A DNA stretch of 22,940 bases from Saccoglossus kowalevskii. Taxonomy: Eukaryota > Hemichordata > Enteropneusta > Harrimaniidae. The notes under the pieces were generated by a model that was not told the DNA's origin, did no database searches, and saw nothing but the letters and a program-made list of their open reading frames with translations. Shown here piece by piece: positions 10,745 through 21,532 of the stretch; the first letter of the stretch is position 1; each line of letters opens with the position of its first letter. Position numbers and translations under genes: made by a program. The DNA lies in NCBI RefSeq assembly GCF_000003605.2, contig NW_003132733.1, positions 1 through 22,940 on the forward strand, read 5' to 3'.

Positions 10745-11584
10745 TAGTCTAGTCTCTACTACAGTTTTTTTCTATTGTCCAGTCTCTAATACGGATTCTG
10801 TGTTGACCAGTCTCTACTACTTTTTCTATGTTGACCAGTCTCTACTACAGTCCCTGTGTTGACCAGTCCCTATTACAGTCTCTGTGTTGACGAGTCTCCA
10901 CTACAGTTTCTGTGTTGGCCAGTATCTACTACAGTTTCTTTGTAAACCAGGCTCTGCTACAGTTTCTGTGTTGACCAGTATGTACTACAGTTTCTGTGTT
11001 GACCAGTCTCTACTGCAGTTTCAGTGTTGACGAGTATCTACTACAGTTTCTGTGTTGACCAGTCTCTACTACAATTTCTGTGTTGACCAGTCTCTACTAC
11101 AGTTTCTGCGTTGACCCGTGTCTACTACAGATCTTGTGTTGACCAGTATGTACTACAGTTTCTGTGTTGACCAGTCTCTACTGCTGTTTCAGTGTTGACG
11201 AGTATCTACTACAGTTTCTGTGTTGACCAGTCTCTACTACGGTTTCTGTGTTGACCAGTCTCTACTACAGTTTCTGTGTTGATCAGTCTCTACTACAGTT
11301 TCTGTGTTGACCAGTATGTACTACAGTTTCTGTGTTGACCAGTCTCTACTGCAGTTTCAGTGTTGACGAGTATCTACTACAGTTTCTGTGTTGACCAGTC
11401 TCTGCTACAGTTTCTGTGTTGACCAGTCTTTACTACAGTTTTAGTGTTGACCAGTCTTTACTACATTTTCTTTGTTGACCAGTCTACTACAGTCCCTGTG
11501 TTGAACAGTCTCAATTACAGTCCCTGTGTTGACCTGTCTCTACTACAGTTTCTGTGTTCACCAGTCTATACTACAGTTTTTGTG
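10745..11584 (+). repeat. Q-K module, copy 3, split by 448 bp
   Basis: Q starts at 10745 with TAGTCTAG and seven T. K starts at 10884 with TTGGCCAG and GTAAACCAGGCTCTGCTAC, then stops. A 448-bp G-type stretch (16 monomers; CTGCAG at 11013 and 11349, a mutated CTGCTG at 11181, AGATCT at 11129) follows, and K resumes at 11400 with a second CTCTGCTAC monomer, TTTTAG, GAACAGTCTCAATTAC and TTCACCAGTC. A 28-base stretch is present at both borders (10952-10979 and 11400-11427). This resumed K keeps GTTGACC where other copies have GTTACC. Confidence 0.75.
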
Positions 11585-12452
11585 TTGACGAGTCTCTACT
11601 ACAGTTTCTGCGTTGACCAGTCTCTACTACAGTTTCTGTGTTGAACAGTCTCTACTACAGTTTCTGTGTTGACCAGTCTCTACTACAGTTTCTGTTTTGA
11701 CCAGTCTCTACTACAGTTTCTGTGTTGACCAGTCTCTACTACAGTTTCTGCGTTGACCAGTCTCTACTACAGTTCTTGTGTAGACCAGTCTCTACTACAG
11801 ATTCTCTATTGACCAGTCTCTACTACGGTTTCTGTGTTGACCAGTCACTACTACGGTTTCTATGTTGACCAGTCTCTACTACAGTCCCTGTGTTGATCAG
11901 TCCCTATTACAGTCTCTGTGTTGACGAGTCTCCACTACAATTTCTGTGTTGGCCAGTATCTACTACAGTTTGTATGTTGACCAGTCTCTACTACAGTTTC
12001 TGTGTTGACCAGTCTTTACTTCAGTTTCAGTGTTGACCAGTTTTTACTACATTTTCTTTGTTGACCAGTCTCTACTACAGTCCCTGTATTGAACAGTCTC
12101 TATTACAGTCCCTGTGTTGACCATTCTCTACTACAGTTTCTGTGTTCATCAGTCTATACTACAGTTTCTGTGTTTACCAGTCTCTACTACAGTCCATGTG
12201 TCGAACAGTCTTTACCACACTTTCTGTATTGACCAGTATCTACTACAGTTTCTGTGTTTGCCAGTCTCTACTACAGTCCCTGTGTCGACCAGTCTTTACC
12301 ACAGTTTCTGTGTTGACCAGTATCTACTACAGTTTCTATGTTGACCAGTCTTTACTACAGTTTCTGTGTTGACCAGTATCTACTACAGTTTCAGCGTTGA
12401 CCCGTCTCTACTACAGTTTTTGTGTTGACCAGTCTCTACTACAGTCCCTGTG
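11585..12452 (+). repeat. P-M-T following Q-K copy 3
   Basis: P-M (11585-12113) carries AGTCTCTACTACAGATTC, CTATTGACC, TGATCAGTCCCTATTAC, CTCCAC and TTGGCCAG. M is atypical, with CTCTATTACAGTCC in place of CTCTTTTACATTCC. T (12114-12452) has TTCATCAG, TTTACC, GTCGAAC, GTATTGACC, TTTGCC and GTCGACC. Its end lacks AGATCT: the CCCGTCTCTAC monomer is followed by TTTTTGTG, and the next module is Q with no D or G between. Confidence 0.7.
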
Positions 12453-12845
12453 TTGACCAGTCTCTACTACAGTTTTTTTCTATTGACCAGTCTCTAATAC
12501 GGTTTCTGTGTTGACCAGTCTCTACTACGGTTTCTATGTTGACGAGTCTCTACTACAGTCCCTGTGTTGACCAGTCCATATTACAGTCTCTGTGTTGACG
12601 AGTCTCCACTACAGTTTCTGTGTTGGCCAGTATCTACTACAGTTTCTTTGTAAACCAGTTTCTGCTACAGTTTTTGTGTTGACCAGTCTTTACTACAGTT
12701 TTAGTGTTCTTCAGTCTTTACTACATTTTCTTTGTGACCAGTCTCTACTACAGTCTCTGTGTTGAACAGTCTCAATTACAGTCCCTGTGTTGACCAGTCT
12801 CTACTACAGTTTCTGTGTTCACCAGTCTATACTACAGTTTTTGTG
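12453..12845 (+). repeat. Q-K module, copy 4 (variant)
   Basis: Q is weakly marked: TTGACC replaces TAGTCC, but the seven-T run and CTAATACGG remain. K starts at 12592 and has TTGGCCAG, GTAAACCAGTTTCTGC, TTTTAG, GTTCTTCAG (where others have GTTACCAG, so no base is lost), TTGTGACC, CAATTAC and TTCACCAGTC. It is the most diverged full-length Q-K copy. Confidence 0.7.
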
Positions 12846-13490
12846 TTGACGAGTCTCTACAACAGTTTCTATGTTGACCAGTCTCTACTGCAGTTTCTGT
12901 GTTGAACAGTCTCTACTACAGTTTCTGTGTTGATCAGTCTCTCTACAGTTTCTGTGTTGACCAGTCTCTACTACAGTTTCTGTGTTGATCAGTCTCTACT
13001 ACAGTTTCTGCGTTGACCAGTCTCTACTACAGTTCTTGTGTAGACCAGTCTCTACTACAGATTCTCTATTGACCAGTCTCTACTACGGTTTCTGTGTTTA
13101 CCAGTCTCTACTACGGTTTCTATGTTGACCAGTCTCTACTACAGTCCCTGTGTTGATCAGTCCCTATTACAGTCTCTGTGTTGACGAGTCTCCACTACAG
13201 TTTCTGTGTTGGCCAGTATCTACTACAGTTTCTATGTTGACCAGTCTCTACTACAGTTTCTATGTTTGACCAGTCTTTACTACAGTTTTCAGTGTTGACC
13301 AGTTTTTACTACATATTCTTTGTTGACCAGTCTCTACTACAGTCCCTGTGTTGAACAGTCTTTACCACAGTTTATGTGTTGACCAGACTCTACTACGGTT
13401 CCCTGTGTTGACTAGTCTCTACTACAGTTTCTGTGTTGACGAGTCTCTACTACAGTTTCTGTGATGACCAGTCTCTACTACAGTTTCTGT
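12846..13490 (+). repeat. P-M with indel cluster
   Basis: P carries AGTCTCTACTACAGATTC, CTATTGACC, TTTACC, TGATCAGTCCCTATTAC, CTCCAC and TTGGCCAG. M carries CAGTTTTTACTACATATTC and then joins GTCTTTACCACAG and CGGTTCCCTG monomers. One-base changes are frequent: a loss in CAGTCTCTCTAC near 12937 and gains in TATGTTTGACC, AGTTTTCAGTG and CGGTTCCCTG between about 13260 and 13400. Most kilobases of the window have none or one. Confidence 0.65.
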
Positions 13491-15160
13491 GTTGACCAGT
13501 CTCTACTACAGTTTCTGCGTTGACCAGTTTCTACTACAGTTCTTGTGTAGACCAGTCTCTACTACAGATTCTCTATTGACCAGTCTCTACTACGGTTTCT
13601 GTGTTGACCAGTCTCTACTACGGTTTCTATGTTGACCAGTCTCTACTACAGTCCCTGTGTTGATCAGTCCCTTTTACAGTGTCTCTGTGTTGACGAGTCT
13701 CCACTACAGTTTCTATGTTGACCAGTCTCTACTACAGTTTCTGTGTTGACCAGTCTTTACTACAGTTTCAGTGTTGACCAGTTTTTACTACATTTTCTTT
13801 GTTGACCAGTCTCTACTACAGTCCCTGTGTTGAACAGACTCTTTTACATTCCCTGTGTTGACCAGTCTCTACTACAGTTTCTGTGTTGAACAGTCTCTAC
13901 TACAGTTTCTGTATTGACCAGTCGCTACTACAGTTTCTGTGTTGACCAGTCTCTACTACAGTTTCTGCGTTGACCAGTCTCTACTACAGTTCTTGAGTAG
14001 ACCATTCTCTACTACAGATTCTCTATTGACCAGTCTCTACTACGGATTCTGTGTTGACCAGTCTCTACTACGGTTTCTTTGTTGACCAGTCTCTACTACA
14101 GTCCCTGTGTTGATCAGTCCCTATTACAGTCTCTGTGTTGACGAGTCTCCACTACAGTTTCTGTGTTGGCCAGTATCTACTACAGTTTCTATGTTGACCA
14201 GTCTCTACTACAGTTTCTGTGTTGACCAGTCTTTACTACAGTTTCAGTGTTGACCAGTTTTTACTACATTTTCTTTGTTGACCAGTCTCTACTACAGTCC
14301 CTGTGTTGAACAGACTCTTTTACATTCCCTGTGTTGACCAGTCTCTACTACAGTTTCTGTGTTGAACAGTCTCTACTACAGTTTCTGTATTGACCAGTCG
14401 CTACTACAGTTTCTGTGTTGACCAGTCTCTACTACAGTTTCTGTGTTGACCAGTCTCTACTACAGTTTCTGCGTTGACCAGTTTCTACTACAGTTCTTGT
14501 GTAGACCAGTCTCTACTACAGATTCTCTATTGACCAGTCTCTACTACGGTTTCTGTGTTGACCAGTCTCTACTACGGTTTCTATGTTGACCAGTCTCTAC
14601 TACAGTCCCTGTGTTGATCAGTCCCTTTTACAGTGTCTCTGTGTTGACGAGTCTCCACTACAGTTTCTATGTTGACCAGTCTCTACTACAGTTTCTGTGT
14701 TGACCAGTCTTTACTACAGTTTCAGTGTTGACCAGTTTTTACTACATTTTCTTTGTTGACCAGTCTCTACTACAGTCCCTGTGTTGAACAGACTCTTTTA
14801 CATTCCCTGTGTTGACCAGTCTCTACTACAGTTTCTGTGTTGAACAGTCTCTACTACAGTTTCTGTATTGACCAGTCGCTACTACAGTTTCTGTGTTGAC
14901 CAGTCTCTACTACAGTTTCTGTGTTGACCAGTCTCTACTACAGTTTCTGCGTTGACCAGTTTCTACTACAGTTCTTGTGTAGACCAGTCTCTACTACAGA
15001 TTCTCTATTGACCAGTCTCTACTACGGTTTCTGTGTTGACCAGTCTCTACTACGGTTTCTATGTTGACCAGTCTCTACTACAGTCCCTGTGTTGATCAGT
15101 CCCTTTTACAGTCTCTGTGTTGACGAGTCTCCACTACAGTTTCTGTGTTGGCCAGTATCT
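13491..15160 (+). repeat. P-M tandem array, about 476-bp period
   Basis: P-M is repeated without T, D, G, Q or K. The GAACAGACTC monomer recurs at 13831, 14307 and 14785 (spacings 476 and 478 bp), and GTATTGACCAGTCGC recurs with it. Segments 13491-13945 and 14445-14899 look identical by eye at an offset of 954 bp. They include the same two-base insertion (TACAGTGTCTCTG) near 13677 and 14631. The unit between them differs, with AGTAGACCATTC, CTATTAC and TTGGCCAG, so copying was in two-unit steps. Confidence 0.78.
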
Positions 15161-15987
15161 ACTACAGTTTCTGTGTTTACCAGTCTCTACTACAGTTCCT
15201 GTGTCGAACAGTCTTAACCACAGTTTCTGTATTGACCAGTATCTACTACACTTTCTGTGTTTACCAGTCTCTACTACAGTCCCTGCGTCGACCAGTCTTT
15301 ACCACAGTTTCTATGTTGACCAGTATCTACTACAGTTTCTGTGTTGACCAGTCTTTACTACAGTTTCTGTGTTGACCAGTATGTACTACAGTTTCTGTGC
15401 TGACCCGTCTCTACTGCAGTTTCAGTGTTGACGAGTATCTACTACAGTTTCTGTGTTGACCAGTCTCTACTACGGTTTCTGTGTTGACCAGTCTCTACTA
15501 CAGTTTCTGTGTTGATCAGTCTCTACTACAGTTTCTGTGTTGACCAGTATGTACTACAATTTCGGTGTTGACCTGTCTCTACTACAGTTCTTGTGTTGAC
15601 CAGTCTCTACTACAGTCCCTGTGTTGACCAGTCTCTACCACAGTTTCTGTGTTGACCAGTCTCTACTACAGTTTCAGTGTTGACGAGTATCTACTACAGT
15701 TTCTGTGTTGACCAGTCTCTACTACGGTTTCTGTGTTGACCAGTCTCTACTACAGTTTCTGTGTTGACCAGTCTTTACTACAGTTTCAGTGTTGACCAGT
15801 TTTTACTACATTTTCTTTGTTGACCAGTCTCTACTACAGTCCCTGTGTTGAACAGACTCTTTTACATTCCCTGTGTTGACCAGTCTCTACTACAGTTTCT
15901 GTGTTGACCAGTCTCTACTACAGTTTCTGTGTTGACCAGTCTCTACTACAGTTTCTGCGTTGACCAGTCTCTACTACAGTTCTTGTG
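15161..15987 (+). repeat. P/T chimera, G, then M
   Basis: The TTGGCCAGTATC monomer of P (near 15150) passes directly to TTTACCAG of T, skipping M and the TTCACC monomer. T continues with GTCGAAC, GTATTGACC, TTTACC and GCGTCGACC but has no AGATCT end. G (about 15376-15770) has CTGCAG at 15414 and CCCGTC in place of CCAGTC. M (about 15771-15870) follows with GAACAGACTC, then P-like monomers to the next Q. Segment 14700-15770 is repeated at 16214-17284 (offset 1,514 bp). Confidence 0.72.
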
Positions 15988-16205
15988 TAGTCCAGTCTCT
16001 ACTACAGTTTTTTTCAATTGTCCAGTCTCTAATACGGATTCTGTGTTGACCAGTCTCTACTACTTTTTCTATGTTGACCAGTCTCTACTACAGTCCCTGT
16101 GTTGACCAGTCCCTATTACAGTCTCTGTGTTGACGAGTCTCCACTACAGTTTCTGTGTTGGCCAGTATCTACTACAGTTTCTTTGTAAACCAGTCTCTGC
16201 TACAG
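15988..16205 (+). repeat. Q-K module, copy 5 (K truncated)
   Basis: Q begins with TAGTCCAG at 15988 and has a seven-T run followed by CAATTG at 16015, a mark shared only with the copy at 17334 (CAATTG at 17361, offset 1,346 bp). K starts at 16127 with CTCCAC, TTGGCCAG, GTAAACCAG and CTCTGCTAC. It then changes to M sequence (TTTCAG, CAGTTTTTAC) where K should have TTTTAG and GTTACC. The switch falls in the CAGTCTTTACTACAG monomer, which K and M share. Confidence 0.75.
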
Positions 16206-17333
16206 TTTCTGTGTTGACCAGTCTTTACTACAGTTTCAGTGTTGACCAGTTTTTACTACATTTTCTTTGTTGACCAGTCTCTACTACAGTCCCTGTGTTG
16301 AACAGTCTCTTTTACATTCCCTGTGTTGACCACTCTCTACTACAGTTTCTGTGTTGAACAGTCTCTACTACATTTTCTGTATTGACCAGTCGCTACTACA
16401 GTTTCTGTGTTGACCAGTCTCTACTACAGTTTCTGTGTTGACCAGTCTCTACTACAGTTTCTGCGTTGACCAGTCTCTACTACAGTTCTTGTGTAGACCA
16501 GTCTCTACTACAGATTCTCTATTGACCAGTCTCTACTACGGTTTCTGTGTTGACCAGTCTCTACTACGGTTTCTATGTTGACCAGTCTCTACTACAGTCC
16601 CTGTGTTGATCAGTCCCTTTTACAGTCTCTGTGTTGACGAGTCTCCACTACAGTTTCTGTGTTGGCCAGTATCTACTACAGTTTCTGTGTTTACCAGTCT
16701 CTACTACAGTTCCTGTGTCGAACAGTCTTTACCACAGTTTCTGTATTGACCAGTATCTACTACACTTTCTGTGTTTACCAGTCTCTACTACAGTCCCTGC
16801 GTCGACCAGTCTTTACCACAGTTTCTATGTTGACCAGTATCTACTACAGTTTCTGTGTTGACCAGTCTTTACTACAGTTTCTGTGTTGACCAGTATGTAC
16901 TACAGTTTCTGTGTTGACCAGTCTCTACTGCAGTTTCAGTGTTGACGAGTATCTACTACAGTTTCTGTGTTGACCAGTCTCTACTACGGTTTCTGTGTTG
17001 ACCAGTCTCTACTACAGTTTCTGTGTTGATCAGTCTCTACTACAGTTTCTGTGTTGACCAGTATGTACTACAGTTTCTGCGTTGACCTGTCTCTACTACA
17101 GTTCTTGTGTTGACCAGTCTCTACTACAGTCCCTGTGTTGACCAGTCTCTACCACAGTTTCTGTGTTGACCAGTCTCTACTACAGTTTCAGTGTTGACGA
17201 GTATCTACTACAGTTTCTGTGTTGACCAGTCTCTACTACGGTTTCTGTGTTGACCAGTCTCTACTACAGATTCTGTGTTGATCAGTCTCTACTACAGTTT
17301 CTGCGTTGACCAGCCTCTACTACAGTTCTTGTG
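16206..17333 (+). repeat. M-P, T chimera and G
   Basis: M (to about 16330) and P (to about 16670) are followed by the same TTGGCCAGTATC-to-TTTACC chimera as at 15160, then T (about 16675-16890) without AGATCT. G (about 16891-17333) has CTGCAG at 16928. The stretch up to about 17284 is the partner of 14700-15770. It has roughly ten differences by eye, including CTTTACC against CTTAACC at 15211. Confidence 0.72.
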
Positions 17334-19657
17334 TAGTCCAGTCTCTACTACAGTTTTTTTCAATTGTCCAGTCTCTAATACGGATTCTGTGTTGACCAGT
17401 CTCTACTACTTTTTCTATGTTGACCAGTCTCTACTACAGTCCCTGTGTTGACCAGTCCCTATTACAGTCTCTGTGTTGACGAGTCTCCACTACAGTTTCT
17501 GTGTTGGCCAGTATCTACTACAGTTTCTTTGTAAACCAGTCTCTGCTACAGTTTCTGTGTTGACCAGTCTTTACTACAGTTTTAGTGTTACCAGTCTTTA
17601 CTACATTTTCTTTGTGACCAGTCTCTACTACAGTCCCTGTGTTGAACAGTCTCAATTACAGTTCCTGTGTTGACCAGTCTCTACTACAGTTTCTGTGTTC
17701 ACCAGCCTATACTACAGTTTTTGTGTTGACGAGTCTCTACTACAGTTTCTGTGTTAAACAGTCTCTACTACAGTTTCTGTGTTGGCCAGTCTCTACTACA
17801 GTTTCTGTGTTGACCAGTCTCTACTACAGTTTCTGCGTTGACCAGTCTCTACAACAGTTCTTGAGTAGACCATTCTCTACTACAGATTCTCTATTGGCCA
17901 GTCTCTACTACGGATTCTGTGTTGACCAGTCTCTACTACGGTTTCTTTGTTGACCAGTCTCTACTACAGTCCCTGTGTTGATCAGTCCCTATTACAGTCT
18001 CTGTGTTGACGAGTCTCCACTACAGTTTCTGTGTTGGCCAGTATCTACTACAGTTTCTATGTTGACCAGTCTCTACTACAGTTTCTGTGTTGACCAGTCT
18101 TTCCTACAGTTTCAGTGTTGACCAGTTTTTACTACATTTTCTTTGTTGACCAGTCTCTACTACAGTCCCTGTGTTGAACAGTCTCTTTTACATTCCCTGT
18201 GTTGACCAGTCTCTACTACAGTTTCTGTGTTCACCAGTCTATACTACAGTTTCTGTGTTTACCAGTCTCTACTACAGTCCCTGTGTCAAACAGTCTTTAC
18301 CACAGTTGCTGTATTGACCAGTATCTACTACAGTTTCTGTGTTTACCAGTCTCTACTACTGTCCCTGTGTCGACCAGTCTTTACCATGGTTTCTGTGTTG
18401 ACCAGTATCTACTACAGTTACTGTGTTGACCAGTCTTTACTACAGTTTCTGTGTTGACCAGTATCTACTACAGTTTCTGCGTTGACCCGTGTCTACTACA
18501 GATCTTGTGTTGACCAGTCTCTACTACAGTCCCTGTGTTGACCAGTCTCTACTACAGTTTCTGTGTTGACGAGTCTCTACTACAGTTTCTGTGTTGACGA
18601 GTCTCTACTACAGTTTCTGTGTAGACCAGTCTCTACTACAGTTTTTGTGTTGACCAGTCTCTACTACAGTTCTTTTGTTGACCAGTCTCTACTACAGTTT
18701 CTCTGTTGACCAGTCTCTACTACGGTTTCTGTGTTGACCAGTCTCTACTACGGTTTCTATGTTGACCCGTCTCTGCTACAGTCCCTGTGTTGACCAGTCT
18801 CTATTACAGTCTCTGTGTTGATCAGTCTCTACTACGGTTTCTGGGTTGACGAGTCTCTACTACAGTTTCTGTGTTGACCAGTATGTACTACAGTTTCTGT
18901 GTTGACCAGTCTCTACTGCAGTTTCAGTGTTGACGAGTATCTACTACAGTTTCTGTGTTGACCAGTCTCTACTACGGTTTCTGTGTTGACCAGTCTCTAC
19001 CACAGTTTCTGTGTTGATCAGTCTCTACTACTGTTTCTGTGTTGACCAGTATGTACTACAGTTTCTGCGTTGACCTGTCTCTACTACAGTTCTTGTGTTG
19101 ACCAGTCTCTACTACAGTCCCTGTGTCGACCAGTCTTTACCACAGTTTCTATGTTGACCACTATCTACTACAGTTTCTGTGTTGACCAGTCTTTACTACA
19201 GTTTCTGTGTTGACCATTATGTACTACAGTTTCTGTGTTGACCAGTCTCTACTGCAGTTTCAGTGTTGACGAGTATCTACTACAGTTTCTGTGTTGACCA
19301 GTCTCTACTACGGTTTCTGTGTTGACCATTCTCTACTACAGTTTCTGTGTTGATCAGTCTCTACTACAGTTTCTGTGTTGACCAGTATGTACTACAGTTT
19401 CTGCGTTGACCTGTCTCAACTACAGGTCTTGTGTTGACCAGTCTCTACTACAGTCCCTGTGTTGACCAGTCTCTACCACAGTTTCTGTGTTGACCAGTCT
19501 CTACTACAGTTTCAGTGTTGACGAGTATCTACTACAGTTTCTGTGTTGACCAGTCTCTACTACGGTTTCTGTGTTGACCAGTCTCTAATACAGATTCTGT
19601 GTTGATCAGTCTCTACTACAGTTTCTGCGTTGACCAGTGTCTACTACAGTTCTTGTG
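17334..19657 (+). repeat. complete 83-monomer higher-order repeat, Q-K-P-M-T-D-G
   Basis: This is the best complete higher-order unit. It runs Q-K (17334-17725), P-M (17726-18198), T (18199-18509), D (18510-18846) and G (18847-19657), after which Q-K begins again at 19658. The distance between the two Q starts, and between the two K starts (17473 and 19797), is 2,324 bp, exactly 83 x 28. The same module order can be followed, with losses and duplications, in the rest of the window. I therefore take this unit as the reference; whether it is ancestral or a local product is not decidable from one window. Confidence 0.8.
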
Positions 19658-20049
19658 TAGTCCAGTCTCTACTACAGTTTTTTTCTATTGTCCAGTCTCT
19701 AATTCGGATTCTGTGTTGACCACTCTCTACTACTTTTTCTATGTTGACCAGTCTCTACTACAGTCCCTGTGTTGACCAGTCCCTATTACAGTCTCTGTGT
19801 TGACGAGTCTCCACTACAGTTTCTGTGTTGGCCAGTATCTACTACAGTTTCTTTGTAAACCAGTCTCTGCTACAGTTTCTGTGTTGACCAGCCTTTACTA
19901 CAGTTTTAGTGTTACCAGTCTTTACTACATTTTCTTTGTGACCAGTCTCTACTACAGTCCCTGTGTTGAACAGTCTCAATTACAGTTCCTGTGTTGACCA
20001 GTCTCTACTACAGTTTCTGTGTTCACCAGCCTATACTACAGTTTTTGTG
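19658..20049 (+). repeat. Q-K module, copy 7
   Basis: Q starts with TAGTCCAG at 19658, seven T, CTATTGTCC and CTAATTCGG. K starts at 19797 with TTGGCCAG, GTAAACCAG, GTTACCAG, TTGTGACCAG, CAATTAC and TTCACCAGCCTATAC. Its first 200 bases read as the same peptide as the copy at 17473, and only isolated base changes were noticed (for example CAGCCTTTAC), so the two are very close relatives. Confidence 0.8.
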
Positions 20050-20551
20050 TTGACGAGTCTCTACTACAGTTTCTGCGTTGACCAGTCTCTACTAGAGTTT
20101 CTGTGTTAAACAGTCTCTACTACAGTTTCTGTGTTGACCAGTCTCTACTACAGTTTCTGTGTTGACCAGTCTCTACTACAGTTTCTGCGTTGACCAGTGT
20201 CTACAACAGTTCTTGAGTAGACCATTCTCAACTACAGATTCTCTATTGACCAGTCTCTACTACGGATTCTGTGTTGACCAGTCTCTACTACGGTTTCTAT
20301 GTTGACCAGTCTCTACTACAGTCCCTGTGTTGATCAGTCCCTATTACAGTCTCTGTGTTGACCAGTCTCTACTACAGTTTCTGTGTTCACCAGCCTATAC
20401 TACAGTTTTTGTGTTGACGAGTCTCTACTACAGTTTCCGCGTTGACCAGTCTCTACTACAGTTTCTGTGTTAAACAGTCTCTACTACAGTTTTCTGTGTT
20501 GACCAGTCTCTACTACAGTCTCTGTGTTGAACAGTCTCTTATACATTCCCT
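20050..20551 (+). repeat. P interrupted by a K-tail, then P start
   Basis: P runs normally to CCCTATTACAGTCTCTG near 20353. There the expected GACGAGTCTCCAC monomer is replaced by a plain monomer, then TTCACCAGCCTATAC and TTTTTGTG of a K end (about 20380-20418), and P starts again with GTTAAACAG. A one-base gain (CAGTTTTCTG) lies near 20490. M is reduced to GAACAGTCTCTTATACATTCC just before T. Confidence 0.68.
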
Positions 20552-21532
20552 GTGTTGACCATTCTCTACTACAGTTTCTGTGTTCACCAGTCTATACTAC
20601 AGTTTCTGTGTTTACCAGTCTCTACTACAGTCCCTGTGTCGAACAGACTTTACCACAGTTTCTGTATTGACCAGTATCTACTACAGTTTGTGTGTTTACC
20701 AGTCTCTACTACAGTCCCTGTGTCGACCAGTCTTTACCATAGTTTCTGTGTTGACCAGTATCTACTACAGTTTCTGTGTTGACCAGTCTTTACTACAGTT
20801 TCTGTGTTGACCAGTATCTACTACAGTTTCTGCGTTGACCCGTGTCTACTACAGATCTTGTGTTGACCAGTCTCTACTACAGTCCCTGTGTTGACCAGTC
20901 TCTACTACAGTTTCTGTGTTGACGAGTCTCTACTACAGTTTCTGTGTTGACGAGTCTCTACTACAGTTTCTGTGTTGACCAGTCTCTACTACAGTTTTTG
21001 TGTTGACCAGTCTCTACTACAGTTCTTGTGTAGACCAGTCTCTACTACAGTTTCTATGTTGACCAGTCTCTACTACGGTTTCTGTGTTGACCAGTCTCTA
21101 CTACGGTTTCTATGTTGACCCGTCTCTGCTACAGTCCCTGTGTTGACCAGTCTCTATTACAGTCCCTGTGTTGATCAGTCTCTACTACGGTTTCTGGGTT
21201 GACAAGTCCCTACTACAGTTTTTGTGTTGACCAGTCTTTACTACAGTTTCAGTGTTGACCAGTCTTTACTACATTTTCTTTGTTGACCAGTCTCTACTAC
21301 AGTCCCTGTGTTGATCAGTCCCTATTACAGTCTCTGTGTTGACGAGTCTCCACTACAGTCTCTGTGTTGGCCAGTATCTACTACAAGTTTCTATGTTAAC
21401 CAGTCTCTACTACAGTTTCTGTGTTGACCAGTCTTTACTACAGTTTCAGTGTTGACCAGTTTTTACTACATTTTCTTTGTTGACCAGTCTCTACTACAGT
21501 CCCTGTGTTGAACAGTCTCTTTTACATTCCCT
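20552..21532 (+). repeat. T-D, then mixed M/P/M
   Basis: T (20552-20862) is complete and ends with AGATCT at 20853. D (20863 to about 21205) has two GACGAG monomers, GTAGACC, CCCGTCTCTGCTAC and CTGGGTTGACAAG. G, Q and K are absent. Instead come M-like TTTCAG and CTTTACTACATTTTC, the P end (TGATCAGTCCCTATTAC, CTCCAC, TTGGCCAG), a one-base gain in CTACAAGTTTC near 21384, and a full M before the next T. Confidence 0.7.

Noticed and set aside
10980-11427. Transposable element insertion in K copy 3
   Set aside because: The 448-bp block is made of the same 28-bp monomers, with no terminal inverted repeat or coding sequence. The 28-base border duplication equals one monomer and is better explained by recombination in register.
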